Below are positions 10,127 through 20,877 of a stretch of DNA of 64,000 nt, piece after piece; positions within the stretch are counted from its first letter, which is position 1; each line of letters opens with the position of its first letter. This DNA is from Ricinus communis (Eukaryota > Streptophyta > Magnoliopsida > Malpighiales > Euphorbiaceae): contig NC_063258.1 of the NCBI RefSeq assembly GCF_019578655.1, positions 17,178,802-17,242,801 on the forward strand, written 5' to 3'. A model generated the notes under the pieces. That model did no database searches. It was given only the letters and a program-made list of their open reading frames with translations, and had not been told where the DNA came from. The position numbers were made by a program, and so were the translations under genes.

Positions 10127-11215
10127 GTGTATGGGGAGGAGATCCTCCAGATTTTGAGGCATTGCCTTGATGGGCCAACAAGAGGTCATCAAGCAGCTAA
10201 CCACACTGCTAGGAAGATTCTGGAGGCTGGATTCTATTGGCCTACCATTTTGCGGGATGCTAGAGCATTCATGCAGGTTTATGATGCATGCCAGAGGTCA
10301 GGTAACATTTTTTCTTGTCATGAGATGCCCTAAACAAGCATTCAAATGGTTAAGATTTTTTATGTTTGGGGCATCTACTTCATGGGCCCTTTCCTTCTTC
10401 TGTTGAGTATTTCTCTAAGTGACTAGAAGCGCAAGCATTCCAGACTGGTGATGGAGTCTTTACTAAGTTCCTTAAGCAATTGTTTGCTAGGTTTGGCATA
10501 CCTAGGGCACTAATTAGTTATAGAGGGACTTGTAATGCTCAACTGGAGAGAGTACTTCAGCAATATGGAGTGACCCATAAGTTTTCTACGCCCTATCACC
10601 CACAGACTAGTGGGCAAGTAGAGGTTACCAATAGGAGTTTGAAATGCATTTTAGAGAAAATCGTGTGGTTGAGTACGAAGGATTGTGCAAATAAGTTAGA
10701 TGATGCACTTTGGGCATTCATGATAGCCTATCATACTTCTACAGGTTTACACCTTATAGGCTTGTGTATAGGAAAGCCTACCATTTACCTATTAAGTTAG
10801 AGCACAGAGCCCTTTGGGCCTTAAGAACTTGTAATTTTGATGTTGATTCTATAGGTAAACAGAGACAGTGGCAGCTCAATGAGTTGGATGAGTGGCGCCA
10901 GCAAGCATATGGCAACTCATTCATCTATAAGGAGCGGACTAAAAAGTGGCACGACAAGCGACTGAGGGGTTCAAGGAGTTTCAAGTTGGGGACCGAGTTT
11001 TGCTCTACAGTTCACATCTCCGTTTATTGCCAGGAAAGCTCAGGAGTTGCTAGTCAAAACCATTCGTGATCCAGCAGGTGTTCTCATATGGCACAATTAA
11101 GTGGCATCATCCCGATAAGAGGACTTTTAAGGTGAATGGCCATCGTTTGAAACATTATTATGGAGACTCACTTGAGATAGAGGTGCGGGTCAACATGGTG
11201 TTGTTCCAGCGAGAC
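10127..11215 (+). pseudogene. Athila-1 integrase
   Basis: The N-terminal zinc-binding module reads GHQAANHTARKILEAGFYWP with a later YDACQRSG, so the first Cys of the CxxC pair is Tyr. In the DDE core the first Asp is Tyr (GIYFMGPF, near 10370-10390), the second is Tyr (ISYRGTCN near 10510-10530), and the Glu is kept in GQVEVTNRSLK (10615-10645). The C-terminal part follows near 10710-11215, with QRQWQLNELDEWRQQAY (about 10863-10910). Several frameshifts occur. It cannot be catalytically active. The pol end near 11200-11280 includes GAAGCGCTCTCGTGAGGCATT, also found at the end of Athila-3 pol. Confidence 0.85.
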
Positions 11216-11454
11216 TGACTTTCTGCATGAGTCCAGCTACAAGACTTGGTCAAAAGAAGCGCTCTCGTGAGGCATTCCCGAGCTTATCCTTTACATTTCT
11301 GTGTTTTTTTTTGAGAATTTAATTTATCCTTTATACTTAGCTCGTTTTTACATTTTAGTTGGTTTGGAACTTAACTCCTTTCATTTTTATGTTGTGCAAA
11401 TTATTGAGTTATACAGGTGTTAGTGTAAAAAATGGAGTAAAAGCACATTTTTAG
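11216..11454 (+). other. Pol-distal non-coding spacer
   Basis: Sequence after the integrase stop. It begins with a pol-tail block (GAAGCGCTCTCGTGAGGCATT) shared with Athila-3 and then becomes T-rich. No ORF is credible. Confidence 0.6.
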
Positions 11455-11805
11455 GCTTCAACACGGGACCAACACGGTTGCAGACACGGCCCATGCCCAA
11501 CTTCTTAAGGCGTGTTGGATGTGAAAAATGAAGTTACACGGTTCCCGAGAGTCACGCGGCCTACAACACGACTTGTGTCCTATTGCCCAGGATGTGTTGG
11601 GTATAAAAGTTGGAGAAGTTACACGGTTCTCGAGAGTCACACGGTTTATAACACGGCCTGTGTACATCAACACGGATCATGTTACAACCGTGTTGATTTT
11701 AAGGCAGCTGAGAACACAGTCTGGTTGGGAGCACAGCTTGGACACGGCCAGTGTCACGCACACGGGCATGTCAGATGCAACGGCTATAAAAAGGGGAGAA
11801 GAACA
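11455..11805 (+). promoter_or_regulatory. LTR-like GC-rich block with TATA box between pol and the env-position ORF
   Basis: This block is dense in CACGG/CCGTG motifs that otherwise occur only in the Athila LTR promoters of this window. An 85-bp direct repeat starts AAGTTACACGGTTC at 11531 and 11616. It ends with CGGCTATAAAAAGGGGAGAAG (TATA at about 11785), about 540 bases ahead of the ATG at 12322. Seen: the motifs, repeat and TATA. Inferred: an internal promoter, possibly derived from an LTR U3, for the downstream ORF. Short ORFs overlapping the block are artefacts of its GC content. Confidence 0.5.
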
Positions 11806-12321
11806 CGAGAGTTTGGCGTATCATGACCGTTTGAGAGCAAAAATCCTTCCGACACTTCTATTCTCTTGGGTATTCTCTATAAAATTTCAATTTTTATGCA
11901 ATTTTCTTGCGTTTTGCCATCAACCAAGTAAGTTTTCTTTTTTTTTTTTCTAATTTATTTTTGTTATTAATTGTTAGTTTTTATTTTTTATTTTTTTATT
12001 TGGTATTATTCTGCTTAATTTTCTTTTAATTTTGTTTTTCTCTTTTCTACTTACTTATTTAATATTGTTTTTATTTTATTTTATTTTATTATTTTTTCTT
12101 ATTTATTTCATTTTATTTTTAGTTTATTTTAAAATTTTAAGTTTTAATTTTTGTGTTGGTTGAGGTGTAGTTTAGTTATTTAATTCTTATTATGCAATTT
12201 TGCTTGTTCAGTAGTTACCTTGTCAAAATTTTGAAAAAATCTATATGCTGCTTGAATTATTTATTTGCTATGTATACATTATTTTCCGCTTCTATTAATG
12301 ACTAATACCTTTTTAGCTATA
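11806..12321 (+). other. T-rich leader ahead of the env-position ORF
   Basis: Mostly T-rich and low in complexity, with a (TTTTA)n run near 12068-12092. It contains a CAACCAAGTAAG stretch near 11921 that could be a splice donor (G^GTAAG-like) and no ORF. It may be the 5' UTR or an intron of the downstream transcript. Confidence 0.4.
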
Positions 12322-14376
12322 ATGTCAGAACGCACTAGACAGCAGCCTCCATGACTAGCACAATCTGAGGCGTCGCACATGTCACGAGGCGCTTCTTCTT
12401 GAGGGTCCGGCCACTACGACCGACACCGCCAGTAGCGGACCTCAAGACCCCTAGCACTACCAGCCCCCGCGCGACACCGACTGCTTACATTTCAGTCCCT
12501 AGACCACGAGTAGTGCTTCCAGACCCTTCGATGGAAGCAAGTCGGGACTGGACGGTGTATTGACTTCACCGTGCTAGAGAGGGTCGGACAATCCCTAGAG
12601 GTCAGAGAGCTCTTTGACACCCTACCATATGCTCGATTCTTCGACATCATTGAGCCCACCTAGCGGGAGCTCACTATAGAGTTTTGCAACATCTTCTTTC
12701 TACAGCAGTAGATCACTGATTGGCATCAGCTTGATGCCATTTCTTTCAAGCTAGAGGGCAAACAATTCTCAATGACAGTACCTCAGTTTGGGATGCACCT
12801 GGGGCTACAGACTCAGTAGGAGATAACTAGAGAGGCCTACTAGGGGTGCTTATATACTCACCCCATCCCTTGTGAGAGGATATGGGATGAGATTGTGACC
12901 AGACTAGAGCATTACTACCCGAGTCGCTCGAAGGCATCTAGCCTTCTAAATCGGCTCCGATATCTGCATACACTTCTGCTCTAAACCATTACAGGCAGAG
13001 GGGAAAGCTTTGGGTTAGTGACGCAGATTAATGGCTTCATCCTTTTGGCACTACACTAGCGGAGGAAGCTGGATATGCGCTACCTCCTAGCAAATCAGAT
13101 TAGGACCTTCGTGAGGGAGTCCAAGAAGATTCATCTCTTTTTTGGCCCCTATATCACACGCTTGGCGAGGAGGTTGGATGTTATGGATCATTATTTGAGT
13201 GACCTGACTCAGATAGGGGATATATTAGGAGTCTGCCAGATGGTTAACATGTAGATGGTGACAGCTTCACAGGGGCCCCTCGACGTTGAGTACAAATTAG
13301 TCAACCGGATCCTACGAGTGTTTAGTGAAGCCCGGCTAGAGCACTACAGGACCCAGCTGTGGACGTACCAGAGCTACGACCTCAAAATATACTTGACCCG
13401 GCATGTGCCTTCGCTCCCCTCCTAGTGTGTCATCTTCATACATAGCCAGCACCTCCAGTGCTCAGATAGGTGCTCTTGCATATCGCTTAGACAGGCTTTC
13501 AAACCTTCAGCAGGAGCACTTACTGAGTTTAGGCAATTTTGGAAGGAGACTAGAGCACAGCTCCAGGGCTTTAATGACCTAAGACAACAGCTCTTGGAGG
13601 CCTCGAGAGATAGGTCACATAGTCAGATCAAATGGTAGCTCAACTCCAGCGGATAGCTTATTTTGGCACGGATGATGGAATGCAGCAATTCTTTGATGAC
13701 CTAGGTGATATTTAGCTGGATTTTAGCGATTACTTCCTGCAGGGGAGGTTGGGGAGGCCTGGGCTAGAGCACTACAGGACCCAACTGTGGACGTACTAGA
13801 GCTACGACCTCGAGATATATCTGACCTGGCACATGCTTTCGGCCCTTCTCTTGGTCCGTCATCTTCATACACTGCCAGCACCTCTAGTGCTTATATAGGT
13901 GCTATTGCATATCGCTTAGACAGGCTTTTAGACCTTTAGTAGGAGCACTTCACTGAGTTTAGGCAGTTTCAGAAGGAGACCAGAGCACAGCTCCACTGCT
14001 TTAATGACCTACTGCAACAACTCTTGGAGGGCCTGGAGAGACAAGTTACACATTAGATCAGATGGCAGCTCAACTCCAGCGGATAGCTGATTCTGGCAGG
14101 GATGATGGAGTGCAGCAATTCTTTGATGACCTGAGTGATATTAAGCTGGACCTCAGTGATTGCTTCCCAGATGCGACCCAGCCTCCACCAGTTCCAACTG
14201 CCACTTAGGACCCCCCACCATCTACAAGCACAGCTCCTACCGATGATGCACCGGTGCCCCCACCAGCCTCACCTTCTACTCAGGACCCCCCACCACTTAT
14301 TAGCGCAGCCTCCACTAAGGATGCACCGATCTTCACTCTGCCAGCTATAGCAGATGATCAGGGCAGTCTTTGTTAG
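12322..14376 (+). pseudogene. ATHILA-family ORF in env position, decayed
   Basis: From the ATG at 12322 (MSERTRQQPP) the translation shows the plant ATHILA ORF-1/transposon protein signature: VRELFDTLPYARFFDIIEPT (12610-12668), WHQLDAISFKLEGKQFSM, FGMHLGLQTQ, SRSKASSLLNRLRYLHTLL, TITGRGESFGLVTQINGF and GPYITRLARRLDVMDHYLSD. The C-terminus is Pro-rich with repeated DPPP motifs (14200-14340). The function of this protein is unknown; it occupies the place of env but shows no clear transmembrane segment or signal peptide here. More than ten in-frame stops are present, most of them TAG where Gln is expected. A 428-bp tandem duplication lies inside. Confidence 0.75.
13335..14165 (+). repeat. 428-bp tandem duplication inside the ATHILA-family ORF
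   Basis: Copy 1 starts GCTAGAGCACTACAGGACCC at 13335 and copy 2 at 13763. Both run through the same segment to a GATGACCT...AGCTGGA...GATTACTTCC end (13738 and about 14166). The copies have diverged by many substitutions and small indels, so the event is old relative to the decay of the ORF. It doubles a Gln/Leu-rich C-terminal segment (RLDRLSNLQQEHL type), likely coiled coil. Confidence 0.85.
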
Positions 14377-15944
14377 ATTTTATTTCATTTTCTATTTCTC
14401 TTTAGTTTATTTTTCAAACATGTTGTGTACTTAGTTATTATTGATTTTGCTTCCCTTATTTGTACTCCCCATGTGGGGTACTCACTACGTTTTACAATAA
14501 GGACATCATGTTCTTCAAGTCTGAGGTGGGTAAACTGTATGTTCCTTTTTCTATGTTGTGATGCTCTGTTAGCTATATCTAAAATTGCTATCACTAATTA
14601 TGTATATTGTTAGGATACTATGTTTTTATACACTTAAGTATGTTATTTTTGAGTTGATTGAAAATTTGATTTATAGAATTTTAGTTACTTTTCTTTGTTG
14701 TTCATTGTCCTTGGAAAACAATTAATAGTGTTTAATACATCAACTCTATCGGGTTAAACCAGTGTTACTTAATTGTTTCTCGAGTTGCCAAATTTTAACT
14801 TAAAAGGTTGATTATGTTATATGCATGTGTTTCTTAAGTGATGATTCAATTAACGATGTTGAGAACCAATTGCAATTAATACCACACTTCAAAAGTGAGA
14901 TTTTGAGCCATTTTGAGCATTCATTATACATATGCTATTTATTTTTCTTATTTGACTATGCATTGTACTTGGCTTTGCTTCTAGAACTTGCTCTATAATG
15001 CTTTTTGAGGTTACATGAATTTGTGAATACCATGAGATGATTTGGGAAACTTAGAATTCACCACACTTGGCCAAAAGCCTACCCTTTGTGTTTCCATTAG
15101 TTAGCCATGGTTGAGCCTTTATCCTTTTCTTCATTTTACACCATTTCACACTTTACATCTTAGCCTATTCATTTTATCTTTCTTTTACTTTTATGTTGTA
15201 AATTTTATGATTTGCTCTCTTGTTTGGGATTAAAATGCCAATTACTATGTTGGTAAATTCACTAAATCCTTTTGATATTTTAGATGCTCCCTTCAATCCA
15301 AACTATTTTTTTTATCTTTACTGTATTCAGTTGTATGCAGTAGTTTTCTTATAAGCTGCTAGTTTAGTTTTTGTTAAAAAATAAATAACCAACAATAAAA
15401 TTCCTTATTTCTTTATCTTTTTATTGGGTTGATAGTATTTTCGATCGTTATTCTACAAATTGAGGATTTTAGTGAATATTTTTAGGCATTTATATATTGT
15501 TGTTTATTGCAAGAATTTCTAGCACTTTCACATTTCTTTCCCAAATCTCCATACCTTTACCTTAGCCTCATTACAACCCTCCTTTGATTTTGGTATTCAT
15601 TTGTTTGTAGTAGCGAAGATAGGATTCATGAGTAAGCTTATGGTAAGCGGGTTTTGTGCATCTGCTTTGAGTGATTTGTTTCTCACTTATACATACCTTG
15701 AGTGACTTGAGTGATTCCTGTGAGGCATTGGTTTTTATGTTTGTTATTGAGTTGTTGTTTAAGTTATTTATTCATTGATATTATCTCCATTCTCTGTTAA
15801 TAATTTGCAACTTGACTTACGATTGAGTTTCTTTTAAGATGTGTTAAATGCTATTTATTGTGAGATAGGGGGCATAAACTTTGAGGATTTGCTAACTTTG
15901 GTTTTATAAGTTGAATTATTAATTGCTTGAAGACAACAAAAGCT
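14377..15944 (+). other. Athila-1 3' untranslated region
   Basis: A 1.57 kb AT-rich stretch without ORFs between the env-position ORF and the 3' LTR. Segments such as GGCCAAAAGCC (about 15070) and CTTGAGTGACTTGAG recur in inverted form in the Athila-3 3' region (for example GGCTTTTGGCC near 47863), confirming it as element sequence. A long 3' UTR is typical of Athila. Confidence 0.7.
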
Positions 15945-15960
15945 TAAGTATAGGTTGATT
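15945..15960 (+). other. Degenerate polypurine tract of Athila-1
   Basis: TAAGTATAGGTTGATT directly precedes the TG of the 3' LTR. The equivalent site of Athila-3 reads AAGTGTGGGGTAGTT, so this copy has lost purines by mutation. It would prime plus-strand DNA synthesis in an active element. Confidence 0.6.
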
Positions 15961-17104
15961 TGATATGCATAGTTTTACACATATTTGTTGACATATCATT
16001 GAAAATTTTCTTAGCATTTATTGTGTTTTCATTCCAAGATCACCCGTGTTTTGTGTCCTTTCGTGTTTCAGGTGATTTTACACGTCCATCATCAGTGCTT
16101 TAGCAATTTTAGATCAATTTTGGGCGAAAACGGACGGAATCAGAAGCTTTTTAACTTGGGTTGACTTTTGGGAAGTCAACAAGGCCCATGTTGGAGCCCG
16201 TATAGAAATTCCAGGCCATGTAGCTTATGCACTTTGAAGCAGCACGTTTTTTGAGGGTACCATGCCTTAGAGCACGACTCGTGTTGGTTAACACGGGCCA
16301 GAACATGGCTAGTGTTTGCTAACATGGGCAAGAATACGACCATGCTCGATTTAGTTCATTCTGTCAATTGGAGTCCAACACGACCCATGTTAGGGGACAT
16401 GGGCGCACGTATTTGCGCAATGAATAAAAGGAATGAGCTAAAAAAAGAAAAGAGAGTTTGGATTGAAGATTGAGGAACTGATTCCACCTTGGAACGTCAG
16501 ATTCGTGATCTAGATTTTGGATTGAAGATTGAGGAGGTGTTTTAGAGCAAATCAATAAGCAATTCTAGAGATCAACTATAGTGTAGATCCAGGCTTTGAG
16601 CTGTTCATATAATTCTAGAGAAAGGGTGTATATGTTTAGATTTCTTTGTTCTTTCATTGTAATTGAATTCCTATTTGGTTTAGACATGAACATGTGTAGC
16701 TAGATTGGTTGAACCCATTAGGGTTCCTTGCTAGGTTGGCTTTGTACTGAATTATTGAGATTGTTTGAGATTCCTTTCTTATATTCTTTTTATAATTAAT
16801 AATATAAATCTAGTTCTTGCTACATTGATTGTATTGATTACTATTCATGGAATTCTTTTAGCAATTAAAAATTGTAATTGATTTCGAAAATTTAATTATA
16901 AGAACAGGTTAATTTTCACTTAGAGGTAAGGTTAATTAATTTGTCGGATTAAGAATTAACAAAGCTTAGTAGAGGTGGATTAAAACTTAAGGTTTACTTA
17001 ATAATCAATCGTTAGGAAAAGATTCCAACTTTAGGTTCTTAGATTTAGGAATTCGGTTGTTCAAGAGGAAAGCGCAATTTAGTTTAGAATCCGTCCACGG
17101 GTAG
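15961..17104 (+). mobile_element. Athila-1 3' LTR, truncated
   Basis: Begins TGATATGCATAG and matches the 5' LTR (3315-4389) through GTCCACGGGTAG, where the homology stops at 17104. It retains the block deleted from the 5' LTR (TTTAGACATGAACATGTG near 16680). The missing terminal part (the segment starting CATAATCGG in the 5' LTR) is not found downstream; it is replaced by X LTR sequence. The right-hand target duplication of Athila-1 therefore cannot be seen. Confidence 0.85.
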
Positions 17105-19240
17105 TGTCACGACCCCACCCGTGGGCCCGTGACCGGCACTAGGGAATGGGTAGGCTTAAGGCCACCGAAACCCGTAGTAAGCCTGACACTCACTGATTTA
17201 AACAAATCTCATCTCAAATTAATATTATTAAAACCACAAATTATCTTAATAGCTACATTCTACATAAATACTTCAGTCTGCCAGAAAAACTAGGCGAGAC
17301 CTGAAACTCAGAAAATTTACAACTGATACATTTACTATTATTACTGCGGAGAATCTAAGATTTACCAATTTACATACCAAATCAAATACATCACCCGATG
17401 ATGAAGGAGTCGGGTTACTGAATAAGAGTCGCGAGAGGACTAACAGTCACGAATCTGAAGAAAACACAAATGGAGACTGTCAGTCTCGAGAGTGAGTTAA
17501 AATCAAATAATCTAGGGACTATTGCTTCTTCTCAGAAAACATAGATTATTCAAATCAGTATATCAAACCATACTGTAATCGTACCCTACTATTTCCTTCA
17601 CATAAAATATTAATCATTCGAATCAAAATATCAACCATGCACGTAAATACAAATCACATTATAATCAAATACCATAATAAATAAATAAATAAAAATATAT
17701 ATTTACTTTTACGGGACGAGTGGCTCGGTAGAACCCTAAATCCCAAATTCTAGTAGCCTTTCGGCTCTCTTAATCCAACAGGTCTGGCGCCCAGAGAGCA
17801 AGCTCGATCAGGGTCCTTACCTCCAACCTGAACACTTGAATTCCAAATAAGCCTGCGCCTAGAGAGCAAGCTCGATCAGGGACCTTAACTCGCAATCAAG
17901 CGAACTCGGTGAGAGCAATGCTCGATCAGGGCAAACAAATCCATAATAACCTTATGTCCATGATCATTACCGGTGCGCACGCGGTCCTGATGTAACCCAT
18001 CAGGCGGCATGTTCTACAAGCCACGTTTCCCAAGACATAATCATCCATTTAATAAATATCATTGTATAATGAAGTCATTCAACCATATCAAATTAATGAT
18101 TAACAATTAAGAGGAAAACATCAGGCAGCTCAGGTGGAAAACTGATGATATTTGGAATTATTATAATATTACTATAATAATACTCATATTATCTTCAATA
18201 ATTAATAATCCAGTAAAATTAATTACGTTGAGATATTAGTAACCATGTTAAACATAAACTTCCAAAATAGCATATTAAAATCAGACTTAGCAATAGTGCA
18301 ATGATTAAATGACTTTAACTCACAGAATTGGCGACCTCCTAGCTCTGCTCCGGTGCCTCGGTTGGAGCGAGCCGAACAGACAGATCATCTAATCATGGAA
18401 AACAATTTATCAATACGCTGAGACAATCCATCATTAATCCTAGGTCTAGACTCCTAGGACTGACTGTCTAAGAATCTCAACTCGGGAGAATTCTACCGAA
18501 AATCCGGCAGAACCTCCCCTACAACACGAACATTACCCCCCGTAAAGACGGGTCCAGGACCTGCCAGAAAAACACTCCAAATATCCAACAATTAAAACAA
18601 CGGGAGTCGGGTCTCCAAACTTCACTATTTCCCGACTCCGCCACACAGCACAAAATACGAGGCAGGCAAACTGACAGACAAATAGTTATGACTCACAATA
18701 TCATCAAATACTCAATATAATCCAAGAATTTCTAAAATTAACGGGCTAAAGATAATTACCGAGATGCTCGGTCGCTCGGTCGACTCGCCTCCAGCCGCCG
18801 GAGTCCGACCGACGATCCGAACACACCATCGGACTCCACAGCGGCCGATGGCGATCCCGCCCGATTTTCCGATCTGACACCCGATCATCCGGAGAGATTT
18901 ACGGACGATCTCGATCGTCGATTCGCAAACTAAACCCAATCGCCACGAAACCGGTGCCATCGCGAAGCTTGAGCAGAGGAGAGTCGGGATACGTCCTCCG
19001 ATCGTCCATCCTCCGGCGGAGCTCGCCGTAAAAGCTGAAAAACGCGGCTGCCCCCTACTGTCTCTCTCCACCGGATCTTCCGTCTCCGGCCACCACAGGC
19101 GTCGCCGCTGCTGCCAAAAGAAAGCTCTCGCCGAGAGGAGCCGATCGCCACCCAACTCGGCCGCCAACAACGCCGGAAACTGGTTTAAGCAGAAATCGGA
19201 CTTAGGATTCAGAAATTTGTTGCTAATTGTGTGTTTCACA
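17105..19240 (-). mobile_element. X-family LTR, minus strand, truncated
   Basis: Starts TGTCACGACCCCACC, the reverse complement of an LTR end in GGTCGTGACA. The first 120 bases match the reverse complement of the Y LTR at 27840-27942. From about 17940 it matches 49985-50930: GGTCCTGATG..CCATCAGG..GCATGTTCTAC, then the CTCTGCTCC..GCCTCGG..GGAG block, then a GC-rich block CGCCGGAGTC (18796). Combining the copies suggests an LTR of about 2.4 kb starting TGTAATACCCGAAATTT. The 175-codon ORF on the minus strand at 18712-19239 lies in this GC-rich leader and has no recognisable domain. The parent element may be a Tekay-like chromovirus; that is a guess. Confidence 0.65.
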
Positions 19241-20639
19241 ACTTGAGCTATAGAAGTCCAAATTTAGTAAAATTAGTGTCTATAGAAACTTTAGAATGTT
19301 AGCTTTATATCTGTAGAGTTTCATCATAAATTTTATTATTTTTGCTGGTCATTTAATAGGAAACTTTTTGCTGTTCTGTTTAAATGGAAATTGGAGCAGC
19401 TGTATTGAAAATGCCATAACTATTTCTATACCAAAGATTTTGAAGTGATTCTTTCTGCTATGGTCTCTATAAAAATAGAAGTGTAATTCTGGAAAAGATG
19501 AGATTTTTATTAATTGTACATAAGTTTTAGTGTAATTTCTAATTCAGTACCTACAAGCTGCCTTCATCAACAAATATGTTGATTTGTTGTCATTCATCTC
19601 ATGCATCATATTAATACCTAGAATATATATTATTTTGTTGAAATGTGATGTTTTATGGATAGTAAAGATATGTATATTTATGCCTTGTGATTGAATTGTA
19701 TTTGTATTCAATATGTGAATAGGTTCATCCAAAGGCAAGAAAGTGGTAAGAGAAAAAGAATAGGATTACTTTGTTATCCTATAAATTTTGGTAAGTATTT
19801 AATAGACTAAACTTTGTGTATATTGAGTAGGAACTGCTATTTGATTACTTGATAATTTCTTGGTTGACTGAGTTGATATTGGTTATGTTTTTGGCTTGTG
19901 GTAAAGTGAATTGATTGTGATGTGTTGTGAAGTGAATTGCTTGTGATTAAGGATTGATGACTTTTGAATGGATATTGTGTGATCGGGAAAGCTGAGCCAG
20001 GCGGATAGCTACCCGAGTATGTGAGATGGCAAGCCTGAGCCGAGTGGACAGTCTTATCAATTGGTCACTGAAATTTGAGGATGAGTCATCTAATCCTAAT
20101 TTGATAGAAATAATGTGGAATTGAATTATTTGACTTGGTTGAGTTTGAGATTATTTGCATTATGTGAGATGAAATTATTTGTTTATGAGCATAATTGAAA
20201 TGGTTGATTTTGTGATTGTTAGTTAAGTGTTGGTATAATTTTCTATATTTGATAAAGACTTGATAATTCTAGCCTAATATACTATAGTTTAGTAAATTAA
20301 ATGCTTATTGAATCGCTAGCTCATTCCTTAGCAATTTCTTTCAGGTTAGTGCAGTTGTAGATAGCCTTAGCTGTGCATTGCTCTCTTTGCATCAGTCAAT
20401 ATTATCAAGTGGGCCAGAGGAGTTATCTCAAGCATTGGGGCATTTTGGGTACTTGTGTGAATTAAAATAATGTATAAATATTTCTTATGTATATTAAGTA
20501 TGTTATGCCACTTAAATTGTATGAATGTATATTGTAATTAAGTAATAAATTATGTTTATAAAGTTAATTTTATATATATATTGCTATACAATCGGATGTT
20601 TGAGTTTGGGTGCTATGATTTGTACTTAGGAACCTTAAT
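19241..20639 (+). mobile_element. LTR-like sequence of uncertain family
   Basis: AT-rich, no ORF. The GAGCTATAGAAGTCCAAATTT and TGCCATAACTATTTCTATACC segments and the CTCATTCCTTAGCAATTTCTTTCAGGTTAGTGCAG segment near 20320-20355 (quoted here only by position) resemble U5/leader parts of long chromovirus LTRs. No clean end is seen. It could be the continuation of the X LTR or a second insert. Confidence 0.35.
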
Positions 20640-20877
20640 TATAAGTAATTAAAGGTTGTTTAACATAAATAAAAGTTTAGATCAAACTAAGTTTGTAAAA
20701 TATAAAGCCTTCACTTGATAAATTCACCAAGTTTATAAAGAACAAAAGAAGAGAATTAACTCTAATATAAACAATATTCCACCAAACTTTACATAGAAAT
20801 TCGTACTAGCTTATATAGACCTTAGAAAAACCTAATTCTATAATGATAAGGAAGCAAATACAATAAAACTAGGAATT
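20640..20877 (-). mobile_element. L-family LTR fragment, inverted
   Basis: Reverse complement of the L3 segment at about 1190-1430: it shares ACTAGGAAT, TATAATGATAAGGAAGCAAATA, AGCTTATATAGACC (TATA region) and CACTTGATAAATTCACCAAG. It abuts the TG of the Athila-2 LTR at 20878, so Athila-2 inserted into, or recombined with, an L copy. Confidence 0.75.

Noticed and set aside
12322..14376. True envelope glycoprotein gene
   Set aside because: It has the env position but matches the ATHILA ORF-1 family; no signal peptide, cleavage site or transmembrane anchor could be seen.
18712..19239. 175-codon minus-strand ORF
   Set aside because: GC-rich LTR leader; the homologous sequence near 50330-50930 does not keep the frame, and no domain is visible.
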